Source: Microvirga sesbaniae
Lineage (GTDB): Bacteria > Pseudomonadota > Alphaproteobacteria > Rhizobiales > Beijerinckiaceae
Assembly (NCBI RefSeq): GCF_025460805.1
Contig: NZ_JAMXFJ010000003.1
Span: forward strand, 120,518-184,517
Direction: 5' to 3'
DNA: 64,000 bases
Shown: positions 45,042 to 54,341 of the stretch, piece after piece
Layout: each line of letters begins with the position of its first letter
Numbering within the stretch: position 1 is the first letter of the stretch
Position numbers and translations under genes: made by a program
Notes under the pieces: generated by a model
The model's database searches: none
The model's input: the letters and a program-made list of their open reading frames with translations, nothing else
What the model was told of the DNA's origin: nothing

Positions 45042-47750
45042 ATGATGGACAAGACGTTCGATCCCACCTCCGTCGAAGCACGCATTTCCTCCCTTTGGGA
45101 GGAGGCTGACGCCTTCAAGGCCGGCCGCGCGGATCGCCGGGACGCGGAACCCTACACGATCGTCATCCCGCCGCCCAACGTGACCGGCTCGCTCCACATG
45201 GGGCATGCCCTCAACAATACGATCCAGGACATTCTCTGCCGTTTCGAACGCATGCGGGGCAAGGACGTGCTCTGGCAGCCCGGCATGGATCATGCGGGTA
45301 TCGCCACGCAGATGGTGGTCGAGCGCAGGCTGGCCGAGCGCCAGATCCAGCGCCGCGACCTTGGCCGTGAGGAGTTCGTCAAGCGCGTCTGGGAGTGGAA
45401 GGAGGAATCCGGTGGCACCATCGTGCGCCAGCTCAAGCGCCTCGGCGCCTCCTGCGACTGGTCGCGCGAGCGCTTCACCATGGACGAGGGCCTGTCCCGC
45501 GCCGTCCTGAAGGTCTTCGTCGACCTCTACAGGCAGGGCCTGATCTACAAGGACAAGCGCCTCGTCAACTGGGATCCCAAGTTCCAGACCGCGATCTCGG
45601 ACCTGGAGGTTCAGCAGGTCGAGGTGAAGGGCCATCTCTGGCACATCCGCTACGCCATCGAGGGAATGCCGGATCGCTCCATCACGGTCGCGACCACGCG
45701 CCCGGAGACCATGCTCGGCGACGTGGCCGTGGCCGTTCATCCCGATGATGAACGCTACAAGGATCTCGTGGGCAAGTTCGCTATCCTGCCGCTGGTCGGC
45801 CGACGCATCCCGATCGTGGCTGACGACTATTCCGACCCCGAGAAGGGCACCGGCGCGGTGAAGATTACGCCCGCCCACGACTTCAACGATTTCGAAGTGG
45901 GCAGGCGCCACAAGCTGCCGCTCATCAACATCTTCGGGACCGAGGCGCAGCTCGAGCTCGCCGGCAACGACGCTTTCCTGGAGGGCCTCGAGCAAACCGG
46001 TGACCTGAACGCCGTGCTGGCTCTCGACGGTCTCGACCGCTTCGAGGCGCGCAAGCGGATCGTCATCATGCTGGAGGAGCGCGAGCTTCTGGTCCTGATC
46101 GAGCCGCACGCTCATACCGTGCCGCATGGCGACCGCTCCAACGTGGTGATCGAGCCCTACCTCACCGACCAATGGTACGTGAACGTGAAGCCTCTGGCCG
46201 ACAGGGCGCTCGATGCGGTGCGCAAGGGCCAGACCAAGTTCGTGCCTGAAAGTTGGGAGAAGACCTATTTCCAGTGGCTCGAGAACATCGAGCCCTGGTG
46301 CGTCTCGCGCCAGCTCTGGTGGGGTCACCAGATCCCGGCCTGGTATGACGATCAGGGCCATGTCTACGTCACCATGAGCGAGGAGGAGGCGAGGGCCGAG
46401 GCACGGGCGAAGAATGGGCGGGATGTGCCGCTCAGGCGCGACGAGGACGTGCTCGACACCTGGTTCTCGTCCGCATTGTGGCCGTTCTCGACCCTGGGCT
46501 GGCCGGACGATGCGCCGGAGCTAAAGCGCTACTACCCGACGAACACGCTCGTCACCGGCTTCGACATCATTTTCTTCTGGGTCGCCCGGATGATGATGAT
46601 GGGCCTGCACTTCATGGAAGAGGTGCCCTTCGACACGGTCTATATCCATGCCCTCGTCCGCGACGAGAAGGGGGCGAAGATGTCGAAGTCGAAAGGCAAC
46701 GTCATCGATCCGCTCGACGTGGTGGAGCAGTACGGGGCCGATGCGCTGCGCATGACGCTCACGTCGATGGCCGCGCAGGGGCGCGACATCAAGCTGTCGG
46801 TTCAGCGGGTCGAGAACTACCGCAACTTCGCGACCAAGATCTGGAACGCCGCTCGATTCGCCGAGATGAACGAGTGCAGACGCGTTGCCGGCTTCGATCC
46901 GAAATCCGTCAAGGAGACGCTCAACCAATGGGCGCTCAGCGAGTGCGCCAAGGCCATCAACGAGGTTGCGGCGGGAATCCAGAGCTACAAGTTCAACGAA
47001 GCGGCCGGCGCGGCCTACCGGTTCGTCTGGAACGTGTTCTGCGACTGGACGCTCGAACTGTCCAAGCCCGTCCTGCAGGGCGCGGATTCGCCGGCCAAGG
47101 ACGAGACGCGCGCCACGATCGCGTTCATCCTGGACGAGATCTGCAAGCTTCTCCACCCCATCATGCCGTTCCTCACGGAAGAGCTGTGGGAGGTGAAGGG
47201 GCAGGAAGGGCCGAAGCGCGAGACGATTCTGGCTCTCGCTCCCTGGTCGAACCTCGATGATCTGATCGATCCCCGGGCCGAGGCCGAGATCGGCTGGGTG
47301 GTGGACCTCGTGACCGAGATCCGCTCCGCCCGTTCGGAAACGAACGTGCCGGCCGGCGCGCAGATTCCCCTGGTCCTCGTGGCGTCGTCGGGCGACGTGA
47401 GGGCGCGCGCGGGACGCTGGGGCGACATCGTCAAGCGCCTGGCCCGGATCTCCGAGATCTCGTTCGCCGATGCGGCCCCGAAGAGCTCGATCCAGCTCCT
47501 CATCCGGGGCGAGGCCGCGGCCCTGCCGCTCGAGGGCGTGATCGATCTCGATGCGGAGCGGGCGCGCCTCGCCAAGGAAATCCAGAAGCTCGACGTGGAG
47601 GTCGGCAAGATCGACGCAAAGCTCGGGAATGCGGATTTCATCAAACGCGCCCCCGAGGAGGTCGTGGAGGAACAGCGCGAGCGCCGCGACGAGGCGCTGA
47701 CGCGCAAGGCGAAGATGGAAGAAGCTCTGGGACGCCTCAAGGACGCTTGA
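45042..47750 (+). CDS. valS: Valyl-tRNA synthetase
   Basis: This 902-residue class I synthetase charges tRNA-Val. The HIGH motif is HMGH in PPPNVTGSLHMGHALN, and KMSKS is present in GAKMSKSKGN near residue 547. The editing domain lies between about 160 and 390, and the C-terminal coiled coil (ARLAKEIQKLDVEVGKIDAK) is the tRNA-binding arm. Two ATGs (45042 and 45045) are possible. No T-box or other leader is seen, as expected in this group. Confidence 0.96.
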   Translation: MMDKTFDPTSVEARISSLWEEADAFKAGRADRRDAEPYTIVIPPPNVTGSLHMGHALNNTIQDILCRFERMRGKDVLWQPGMDHAGIATQMVVERRLAERQIQRRDLGREEFVKRVWEWKEESGGTIVRQLKRLGASCDWSRERFTMDEGLSRAVLKVFVDLYRQGLIYKDKRLVNWDPKFQTAISDLEVQQVEVKGHLWHIRYAIEGMPDRSITVATTRPETMLGDVAVAVHPDDERYKDLVGKFAILPLVGRRIPIVADDYSDPEKGTGAVKITPAHDFNDFEVGRRHKLPLINIFGTEAQLELAGNDAFLEGLEQTGDLNAVLALDGLDRFEARKRIVIMLEERELLVLIEPHAHTVPHGDRSNVVIEPYLTDQWYVNVKPLADRALDAVRKGQTKFVPESWEKTYFQWLENIEPWCVSRQLWWGHQIPAWYDDQGHVYVTMSEEEARAEARAKNGRDVPLRRDEDVLDTWFSSALWPFSTLGWPDDAPELKRYYPTNTLVTGFDIIFFWVARMMMMGLHFMEEVPFDTVYIHALVRDEKGAKMSKSKGNVIDPLDVVEQYGADALRMTLTSMAAQGRDIKLSVQRVENYRNFATKIWNAARFAEMNECRRVAGFDPKSVKETLNQWALSECAKAINEVAAGIQSYKFNEAAGAAYRFVWNVFCDWTLELSKPVLQGADSPAKDETRATIAFILDEICKLLHPIMPFLTEELWEVKGQEGPKRETILALAPWSNLDDLIDPRAEAEIGWVVDLVTEIRSARSETNVPAGAQIPLVLVASSGDVRARAGRWGDIVKRLARISEISFADAAPKSSIQLLIRGEAAALPLEGVIDLDAERARLAKEIQKLDVEVGKIDAKLGNADFIKRAPEEVVEEQRERRDEALTRKAKMEEALGRLKDA

Positions 47751-48066
47751 GGAAGCCTGCTCCACGGACCCAGCATCACCGGCCCGCGCCGGTGATGCCG
47801 ATCCCACAAGCGCGAGAGCATTTTTCGGCGAAGTGGATCCGGTTCGCCGTTGAAAATGCGGCAAGCCAAAGAAGAGAGATGATTCCACGCCAGTGGAAAC
47901 CGCTCTGGAGCATCGATCGGGATGGACGGGACCAACCCGGCCATGACGCTGTGGCGGATCATGCCCGAACCGAAAGCAAGGGGAAGGTGACAAGCCGGGT
48001 CGGAACCATGGATCTCCTTCACCCGATGCCCCGGTCATGTTCGCAAACAGCCGCCGCCTGGGGGAC
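47751..48066. other. Intergenic region with degenerate repeat remnants
   Basis: Near 47774-47800 there is a family A-like TCACCGGC...GCCGGTGA hairpin, then a short stem AGCATTTTTCGGCG...CGCCGTTGAAAATGC (47818-47858) and a half family A unit near 47920-47947. No gene is supported. valS and mntH converge here. Confidence 0.5.
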
Positions 48067-49413
48067 TCACCCGGTCACGAAATCCACCAAGAGCTTCACG
48101 TTGAGCGCCACGATGACCGCCGCGATCAAGCCGGCGATCGCGGTGAGCCATCGCGGCGTGACGAGGGCGCCCATCTTGGCCCGGGAGGCCGTCATCGTGA
48201 CGAGCGGGATGACCGCGAACGGGAGCTGAAGGCTCAGGATCACCTGGCTCAGGATCAGCAGTTTCGCCGTCCCGCCCTCTCCGTATGCGATGGTGACGCC
48301 GGCGGCCGGGATGATGGCGATGCCACGGGTGATCAGGCGGCGCAGCCAGGGCGCCATCTCGAAGCTGATGAAGCCTTCCATGACGATCTGGCCGGCCATG
48401 GTGGCCGTCACCGTGGAGTTCAGTCCGCAGCAGAGCAGCGACAGGCCGAAGAGCATGGGCGCGATCGCACTGCCGAGGATCGGTTTGAGCAGCGTGTGGG
48501 CCTCGCCGAGCTCCGCGATCTCGGATCGGCCGGTGTGATGGAAAGCCGCCGCCGCCAGGATGAGCAGAGATGCGTTGATGGTGAGGGCGAACATCAGCGC
48601 GATGGTCGAGTCGAGGGTTGCGAAGCGCAGAGCCTCGCGCCGCTCGGACAGGGTGTCGCCATAGGCGCGGGTCTGCACGATGCCCGAGTGCAGGTAGAGG
48701 TTGTGCGGCATCACCGTCGCGCCCAGAATGCCGAGGGCGAGGTAGAGCATGTCGGGATTGGTGACGATCTCGGTCGTGGGAGCGAAGCCGGCGATGACGC
48801 CCGCCCAGTCCGGATCGGCCATGGCGATCTGGACACCGAAGCAGATGGCGATCACGCCGAGCAGCGTGATGATGAAGGCCTCCACCCACCGGAAGCCGAG
48901 ATTCTGCAGATACAGGATCAGGAACACGTCGAGCGCCGTGATGATGACGCCGATTTCGAGCGGGACCCCGAACAGAAGATTGAGGCCGATCGCCGTGCCG
49001 ATCACCTCCGCGAGGTCCGTCGCGCAGATGGCAAGCTCCGCCAGCGCCCACAGGAGCCAGGCGACCGGCTTCGGATAGGCGTCCCGGCATGCCTGAGCCA
49101 GGTCGCGGCCCGTCGCGACCGCCAGCCTGGCGCAGAGGGATTGCAGGATGATCGCCATGATGTTGGAGATCAGCGCCACCGACAGCAGGGCGTAGCCGTA
49201 TTTGGAGCCGCCCGCGATGGAGGTCGCCCAGTTGCCGGGATCCATATAGCCCACGGCGACCAGATAGCCCGGCCCCAGGAACGCCGCTGCGCGACGCCAT
49301 ACCGATCCCGGCCTCACGGCGATCGAGCGGTTGACCTCCGGCAGGGAGGCAAGGTCCGACGATCGCCGCCACGCGGCCTTTTGCACGAGGGACACGGGAG
49401 CGGGCTGGTCCAT
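48067..49413 (-). CDS. mntH: NRAMP-type manganese/iron transporter
   Basis: This 448-residue inner-membrane protein has about 11 helices and takes up Mn2+ (or Fe2+) with protons. The metal-binding motifs DPGNWATS in helix 1 and MPHNLYLHS in helix 6 are intact. I start at the ATG at 49413; a TTG seven codons upstream lies inside the operator palindrome. A probable Mur operator ends 16 bp upstream of the ATG. Confidence 0.94.
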   Translation of the reverse strand: MDQPAPVSLVQKAAWRRSSDLASLPEVNRSIAVRPGSVWRRAAAFLGPGYLVAVGYMDPGNWATSIAGGSKYGYALLSVALISNIMAIILQSLCARLAVATGRDLAQACRDAYPKPVAWLLWALAELAICATDLAEVIGTAIGLNLLFGVPLEIGVIITALDVFLILYLQNLGFRWVEAFIITLLGVIAICFGVQIAMADPDWAGVIAGFAPTTEIVTNPDMLYLALGILGATVMPHNLYLHSGIVQTRAYGDTLSERREALRFATLDSTIALMFALTINASLLILAAAAFHHTGRSEIAELGEAHTLLKPILGSAIAPMLFGLSLLCCGLNSTVTATMAGQIVMEGFISFEMAPWLRRLITRGIAIIPAAGVTIAYGEGGTAKLLILSQVILSLQLPFAVIPLVTMTASRAKMGALVTPRWLTAIAGLIAAVIVALNVKLLVDFVTG

Positions 49414-49428
49414 GGCGACTTTCTGCAG

Positions 49429-49445
49429 TTGCAAACGATTTGCAA
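49429..49445. promoter_or_regulatory. Probable Mur (manganese-responsive Fur-family) operator of mntH
   Basis: A perfect inverted repeat, TTGCAAA-CGA-TTTGCAA, lies 16 bp upstream of the mntH ATG. Its TGCAAA/TTTGCA half-sites resemble the sites I recall for Mur in alphaproteobacteria. Binding in this position would block the promoter or leader when manganese is plentiful. Confidence 0.7.
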
Positions 49446-49594
49446 TAAGAAGCTAGCGTGTGTGCCTGGCCGCGGCAAGAGGAGAATCGCACGAAGTTGA
49501 ACCGAGGGCCGTTCTCCCGCGAAAAAGAGCCTGCCCGGATGCCTCCGGTCTCGGTCCTGCGTTTCGGGCGTGACAACGCCCGCGAGGTTTGCTC

Positions 49595-49701
49595 TAGAGC
49601 CTCGGACGTGAAAAATGGACCCACTTTCGGGATCGATCCCGATGGTCCACTCTTGGCTGGAGCATCGTTCGGGGCGGCCCTCTGGGTCCGCACGATGCGC
49701 C
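49595..49701. repeat. Family B element, diverged
   Basis: It starts TAGAGCCTCGGACGTG and its second half runs GAGCATCGTTCGGGG to CCGCACGATGCGCC. The right end lacks the terminal TA. It fills much of the 325-bp gap between divergent mntH and the carboxylase gene. Confidence 0.7.
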
Positions 49702-49738
49702 AGGTCTTGCAAAACCAGACGGGTCAGCCGGAACAGGG

Positions 49739-51721
49739 ATGGAAATGCTCGAGAGTGTCCTGATCGCCAACCGCGGCGAGATCGCGTGCCGCATCATCCG
49801 CACCGCCAAGCGCCTGGGCATGCGGACCATCGCGGTCTATTCGGAAGCCGATGCGGAGTCGCTCTTCGTTCAGATGGCGGATGAGGCCTATCTCATCGGA
49901 CCAGCTCCCGCCCGCGAGAGCTATCTGCGGACCGACGGGATCATCGACGTCGCCAAACGCACCCGGGCCGCCTCCATCCATCCCGGGTACGGCTTCCTGT
50001 CCGAGCGGGCAGAGTTCGCCGAGGCCTGCGCGGCGAACGGCATCGTGTTCGTCGGACCGCCGGCCTCCGCGATCAAGGCGATGGGGCTCAAGGACGCCGC
50101 GAAGGCTCTGGTCCAGCAGGCGGGCGTCCCGGTCGTGCCGGGCTATCACGGCTCCAGGCAGGATCCGGATTTCCTGCGGCAGAAAGCCTATGAAATCGGG
50201 TATCCGGTCCTGATCAAGGCGGTTGCGGGCGGCGGCGGCAAGGGCATGAGGCGCGTCGAGAAGGCGGCCGACTTCGACGCCGCGCTGGAGAGCGCCCAGC
50301 GCGAGGCGCAGAATGCCTTCGGGGACCCGCGCGTGCTGGTGGAGAAGTACGTCCTCTCGCCGCGCCATATCGAGATCCAGGTCTTTGCCGACGGACACGG
50401 CAACGTGGTGCACCTCTTCGAGCGCGACTGCTCGCTCCAGCGCCGCCACCAGAAGGTGATCGAGGAGGCCCCGGCTCCCGGGATGACGCCGGAGATGCGC
50501 CAGGCCATGGGGCACGCGGCCGTCGAGGCGGCCCGGGCCGTGGGCTATGTCGGGGCCGGAACCGTCGAGTTCATCGCCGACGGTCGTGAGGGGCTGCGCC
50601 CCGATCGCTTTTATTTCATGGAGATGAACACCCGCCTCCAGGTGGAGCACCCGGTCACGGAGCTGATCACGGGGCTCGATCTCGTCGAACTCCAGTTTCG
50701 CGCCGCGTCGGGCGAGGTCCTGCCGTTTTCGCAGGAAGACCTCGCCATCGACGGCCATGCGGTCGAGGCGCGTCTCTATGCGGAGGACCCTGAGAAGGAA
50801 TTCCTGCCCTCCACAGGAAAACTTTGGGCGCTGGAATTTCCGGAGCATGACGGAATCCGCATCGATACGGGTGTCGAGGCCGGCGCCGAGGTCACGCCTT
50901 ACTACGATCCCATGATCGCGAAGGTCATCGCGCACGGTGGGAGCCGACTCGAAGCCCTGGACAGGCTCGCCGCCGCGCTCGGCAAGACGGTCGTTGCCGG
51001 GCCCAGGACCAACGCGGCTTTCCTGAAGAAGCTCTGCGAGGCCGAGGGGTTCAGGGCAGGCCGGTTCGACACGGGGTTCATAGACCGCAATCTCGCGAGT
51101 CTCGGGGTCGGACCGCAGCCCGTCGACGAGATCGCCGTGTCGTTCGGGGCGTCGGCGCTGATCTCACGGGAGATCGAGCGGTTGCGCATGGCCGAGCTCC
51201 AGAAGAGCGACGAGCCCTCGTCGCCATGGTCCATGCCGGACGGATTTCAGCTCCTCGGCATTCGCAGCGTCGGCGTGCCTCTGCGCGTGGACGGGGAGCG
51301 CGTCGAGGCGCGCGAGGTCTTCAGCCGCGAGCATCGCGGTGCGAGCACCGTCGCGTTCGGCGCGAGCGATCCCTGGGCGGTCGAGGAGATCGACCAGGAA
51401 GTGGACGCACCGCACGGCGTCTACATCATCCGCAACGGACGCCAGACGCTCGTCCAGCCGTATGATCCCTTCGATGTCGACCTCGAACACATGGACGAGG
51501 GCGGCACCGTCAAGGCGCCGATGCACGGCAAGCTCGTCGCGGTCTTCGTGCAGCCTGGTGACCGGGTCGAGAAGGGGCAGCGCCTCGCCATCGTGGAAGC
51601 GATGAAGATGGAGCATGTGCTGGTCGCGTCATCGGACGCGGAGGTGGCGGAGATTGCCGCCGAGCCGGGGACGCAGGTGGCGGAAGGGGCGCGACTGATC
51701 GTGCTCAAGACGGAGGGCTAG
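49739..51721 (+). CDS. Acyl-CoA carboxylase biotin subunit (methylcrotonyl-CoA type)
   Basis: This 660-residue protein joins a biotin carboxylase (about 1-450; SVLIANRGEIACRIIRTAKR, the ATP-grasp glycine loop KAVAGGGGKGMRRV, EMNTRLQVEHPVTE) to a C-terminal biotinyl domain with the target lysine in AMKMEH (near 623). The length and layout fit the alpha subunit of 3-methylcrotonyl-CoA, propionyl-CoA or geranyl-CoA carboxylase; the methylcrotonyl type looks closest. The carboxyltransferase partner is not in the window. The ATG at 49745 is an alternative. The TAG stop lies on a family B boundary. Confidence 0.88.
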   Translation: MEMLESVLIANRGEIACRIIRTAKRLGMRTIAVYSEADAESLFVQMADEAYLIGPAPARESYLRTDGIIDVAKRTRAASIHPGYGFLSERAEFAEACAANGIVFVGPPASAIKAMGLKDAAKALVQQAGVPVVPGYHGSRQDPDFLRQKAYEIGYPVLIKAVAGGGGKGMRRVEKAADFDAALESAQREAQNAFGDPRVLVEKYVLSPRHIEIQVFADGHGNVVHLFERDCSLQRRHQKVIEEAPAPGMTPEMRQAMGHAAVEAARAVGYVGAGTVEFIADGREGLRPDRFYFMEMNTRLQVEHPVTELITGLDLVELQFRAASGEVLPFSQEDLAIDGHAVEARLYAEDPEKEFLPSTGKLWALEFPEHDGIRIDTGVEAGAEVTPYYDPMIAKVIAHGGSRLEALDRLAAALGKTVVAGPRTNAAFLKKLCEAEGFRAGRFDTGFIDRNLASLGVGPQPVDEIAVSFGASALISREIERLRMAELQKSDEPSSPWSMPDGFQLLGIRSVGVPLRVDGERVEAREVFSREHRGASTVAFGASDPWAVEEIDQEVDAPHGVYIIRNGRQTLVQPYDPFDVDLEHMDEGGTVKAPMHGKLVAVFVQPGDRVEKGQRLAIVEAMKMEHVLVASSDAEVAEIAAEPGTQVAEGARLIVLKTEG

Positions 51722-52135
51722 CGCACCGTGCGAAAAAGTGGACCCGGTTTTTCGCCCTCAACGGTACGCCAGCCAGGAGTGGAGCATCGGACAATCGGGA
51801 TCACCGGGACGAGCCCGGTGATGACGTGGAGGGTGACTATTGCAGTGGCGCGACCCTTCCCACGACCCTCCCCACGTCATGGCCGGGCTTGTCCCGGCCG
51901 TCCCGATGCGGAAAAGCGCCGCGCCTCGAACAATCGGGATCACCGGGACAAGCCCGGTGATGACGGGGTGGTGGATCGGCCGAGCGATCAAGACAGGGGC
52001 CCGAACGGTGCGCCGCTCAAGGGCTCGAGCATCGTGCCGCCCTCCGGGTCCGCTCTCAACGATGCTCTCATCCAAGGAGAGTGCATCGGATCCGATCTCG
52101 AAAGGGGAGACCACCTTTCACGTCCGATGCTTTGG
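51719..52135. repeat. Nested repeat: family A hairpins inside family B
   Basis: It begins as a family B half (TAGCGCACCGTGCGAAAAAG), then has family A hairpins of CACCGGG type (near 51804 and 51944) and GGCCGGG type (near 51882). It ends in family B segments: GAGCATCGT...ACGATGCTC (52025-52067) and TGCATCGGATCCG...CGTCCGATGCTT (52081-52133). The 467-bp gap holds no gene. Confidence 0.75.
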
Positions 52136-52188
52136 CCTGCGTCGCACCGCCGGATGACAAACCCGCGGGCGCATGGTTGAAAAGAGAC

Positions 52189-52626
52189 ATGGCACTGCAC
52201 CTGATCAAGCTCTGCGTCGGTTGTGACTCGATTACGGATCTCGAGGAGTGGATCGAGGAGAACCGTGCGCTCCACCGGCGGCTCGGGCGCGAGTACGAGC
52301 AGACGCACACGACCCGGATGGTGCCCAAACGGGTCGACGAACTGCTGGATGGCGGATCCCTGTTCTGGGTGATCAAAGGGCAGGTCGCGGCCCGTCAGAG
52401 GCTTCTGGACGTCCGGCCGTTCACGGATGCGGACGGAATCGGCCGCTGTCGCCTGGTGCTGGACTCGGCCGTCATCGCGGTCGAGCCCCGTCCGTTCCGG
52501 CCGTTTCAGGGCTGGCGATACCTGGTCGCGAAGGACGCCCCCCGCGACATCGACCTGAAAGCGGGCGATCTTGCCAGGATGCCCGAAGACATGCGGCGCG
52601 AGCTGGCCGAGCTGGGCCTGCTCTAA
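52189..52626 (+). CDS. DUF1489 family protein
   Basis: This 145-residue protein starts MALHLIKLCVGCDSITDLEE, the characteristic beginning of the DUF1489 family, which is common in alphaproteobacteria and has no known function. Other family-like parts are HTTRMVPKRVDELLDGGSLF and PFQGWRYLVAKDAP. No signal or membrane segments are visible, so it is probably cytoplasmic. The ATG at 52189 follows AAAGAGAC. Confidence 0.88.
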   Translation: MALHLIKLCVGCDSITDLEEWIEENRALHRRLGREYEQTHTTRMVPKRVDELLDGGSLFWVIKGQVAARQRLLDVRPFTDADGIGRCRLVLDSAVIAVEPRPFRPFQGWRYLVAKDAPRDIDLKAGDLARMPEDMRRELAELGLL

Positions 52627-52653
52627 CCTATGTGAATCCGTGGGGATGTCCTG

Positions 52654-52914
52654 ATGAGGATCCAATCCGTCGCTGCCGTCATCCTGATCGCCGCGAGCAG
52701 TCCTGCCCTTGCGAAAGAGTGCCGCATGCCCGACCCGGCGCCGGGCGCCCGCCCGGAGCTGCCTCCCGAGTGCAGGGCGCGTCTCGAGGGCCGGCCCGTG
52801 AAGGCCGAAAAGCCCGATTCCGTCAGCGCGAACCAGGGCTTCATCAATCTGGGCAACGGAACCCAGGTGCGGCTCGGCGGTCGTGTCCGGACGGAAGTCA
52901 TGGGTCGCTATTGA
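52654..52914 (+). CDS. Small secreted protein (86 residues)
   Basis: It begins MRIQSVAAVILIAASSPALA, a clear signal peptide, followed by two cysteines (KECRMPD, PPECRAR) and a C-terminal FINLGNGTQVRLGGRVRTE stretch. The last part resembles the first strand region of bacterial porin-like proteins, but the protein is far too short to be a porin. No family is recognised. It follows the DUF1489 gene by 27 bp and may be co-transcribed. Confidence 0.65.
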   Translation: MRIQSVAAVILIAASSPALAKECRMPDPAPGARPELPPECRARLEGRPVKAEKPDSVSANQGFINLGNGTQVRLGGRVRTEVMGRY

Positions 52915-52994
52915 ACTTTTTTGCCGGGGATCTTCTTGGAACCCCGCCGGCTCGAACAGCATTGGCTCAGCAGTACAGTTGAGTGGAGGTTCCG

Positions 52995-53351
52995 ATGCTG
53001 ATGTGTGCATCCGAAGGCCGGCACTGGCGCTACGAAGTCTGCGAGCATGATGACGGCTATCTGGTCCAGATGCGCGACCTTGCCACCGGCGAGCTCGATG
53101 AGGAATTTTCCACCATCTTTCGCACCTTGCCCGTGGCCTTCGCGTATGCCGAGATGTCGGCCGCCTACGAGCGCTATGCCGCTTCGGAACTCGAACAGGC
53201 GGAAGACGAGCAGATCGAGATCGACGTGGAGGCGACGGAGCGTCATTTCATCGACCTGAGCGATCGTCTGCACGATTCCGGCATCAATGGCATCGTGGTT
53301 CAGGCCTGGGAGCGGGAGAGCCAGCGCAGCCGAGCCGGCCTGCTGCACTGA
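52995..53351 (+). CDS. Hypothetical protein (118 residues)
   Basis: The ATG at 52995 follows GGAGG with good spacing. The protein starts MLMCASEGRHWRYEVCEHDD and is very acidic, with a long helical middle (AYERYAASELEQAEDEQIEI). No signal, membrane helix or recognised domain is seen. It is probably cytoplasmic and its role is unknown. Confidence 0.65.
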   Translation: MLMCASEGRHWRYEVCEHDDGYLVQMRDLATGELDEEFSTIFRTLPVAFAYAEMSAAYERYAASELEQAEDEQIEIDVEATERHFIDLSDRLHDSGINGIVVQAWERESQRSRAGLLH

Positions 53352-53403
53352 ATCCTGATCGGCTTCCGGTCCGGGTGCGTGTGCAAGCCGGGCCGCCCGC
53401 TCG

Positions 53404-53512
53404 AACGCATCGTGCGAACCCAAAGGGTCCGCCCCGAACGATTGGCCGCTTACGGGTTTGAGCATCGGATCCGCTCCCGAAAGTGGGTCCACTTTTGGGT
53501 GCGATGCTCTAG
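53404..53512. repeat. Family B double-hairpin element, diverged left half
   Basis: The left half runs from GAACGCATCGTGCG to CCCCGAACGATTGG. The right half is a clean hairpin, GAGCATCGGATCCG...GTGCGATGCTCTA. It fills the gap before the GST gene. Confidence 0.75.
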
Positions 53513-53551
53513 CATCCCTCCATCACGACTCACGCCGATGATGGAGTTCCC

Positions 53552-54259
53552 ATGGCTGATCTTTCGTCCTTTCCGATCGCGACCCGCTGGCCTGCCCGGC
53601 ATCCCGACCGGATCCAGCTCTATTCCACGCCGACGCCGAACGGGGTCAAGGTCTCGATCATGCTCGAGGAGACCGGCCTGGCGTACGAGCCTCATTTCAT
53701 CAATATCGGCCAGAACGAGACCTGGACCCCCGAGTTCCTGTCCCTGAACCCCAACGGCAAGATCCCGTCCATCATCGATCCCGACGGACCCGGCGGTCGG
53801 CCGCTTGCCCTGTTCGAATCCGGCGCGATCCTGCTTTATCTCGCCGAGAAGACCGGCAAGTTCCTGCCATCGGATCCCGCGAGGCGGTATGAGACCGTCC
53901 AATGGGTGTTCTTCCAGATGGCGGCCGTCGGTCCGATGTTCGGTCAGCTGGGCTTCTTCCACAAGTTCGCCGGCCGGGAGATCGAGGACAAGCGTCCGCT
54001 CGAACGCTACCGCAACGAGTCGAAGCGCCTGCTCGGGGTGCTCGAAACGAGGCTCGAAGGGCGCGACTGGATCATGGGGGAGGATTACACCATCGCCGAT
54101 ATCGCGCTGCTCGGCTGGGTCCGCAACCTGATTGGGTTCTACGGTGCCGGGGAACTCGTGGAGTTCGACACCCTGAAGCGCGTGCCGGCCTGGCTCGAAC
54201 GTGGCTTGGCCCGGCCGGCGGTCCAGCGCGGCCTGGACATCCCCAAGCGGCCCGAATAG
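53552..54259 (+). CDS. Glutathione S-transferase family protein (YfcG-like)
   Basis: This 235-residue protein has a thioredoxin-like N-terminal domain (about 20-100) with IQLYSTPTPNGVKVSIMLEE and LNPNGKIPSIIDPDG. ALFESGAILLYLAEKTG contains the ES glutathione contact. An all-helical C-terminal domain follows, with FFQMAAVGPMFGQLGFF. These fit the YfcG/YghU group of disulfide-bond reductases. It is probably cytoplasmic. Confidence 0.9.
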   Translation: MADLSSFPIATRWPARHPDRIQLYSTPTPNGVKVSIMLEETGLAYEPHFINIGQNETWTPEFLSLNPNGKIPSIIDPDGPGGRPLALFESGAILLYLAEKTGKFLPSDPARRYETVQWVFFQMAAVGPMFGQLGFFHKFAGREIEDKRPLERYRNESKRLLGVLETRLEGRDWIMGEDYTIADIALLGWVRNLIGFYGAGELVEFDTLKRVPAWLERGLARPAVQRGLDIPKRPE

Positions 54260-54341
54260 CCCTTCGCCGCAGGCACCATTCCCCGAACGGCAATTTACAT
54301 CCGCCCCATCCCGGCCCACATGTTGGGATGGGGAAAAAACG

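Noticed and set aside
48037..49500. A 487-codon plus-strand frame opposite mntH
   Set aside because: Highly charged, His/Asp/Arg-rich composition, no domains, and mntH with intact transport motifs lies on the other strand.
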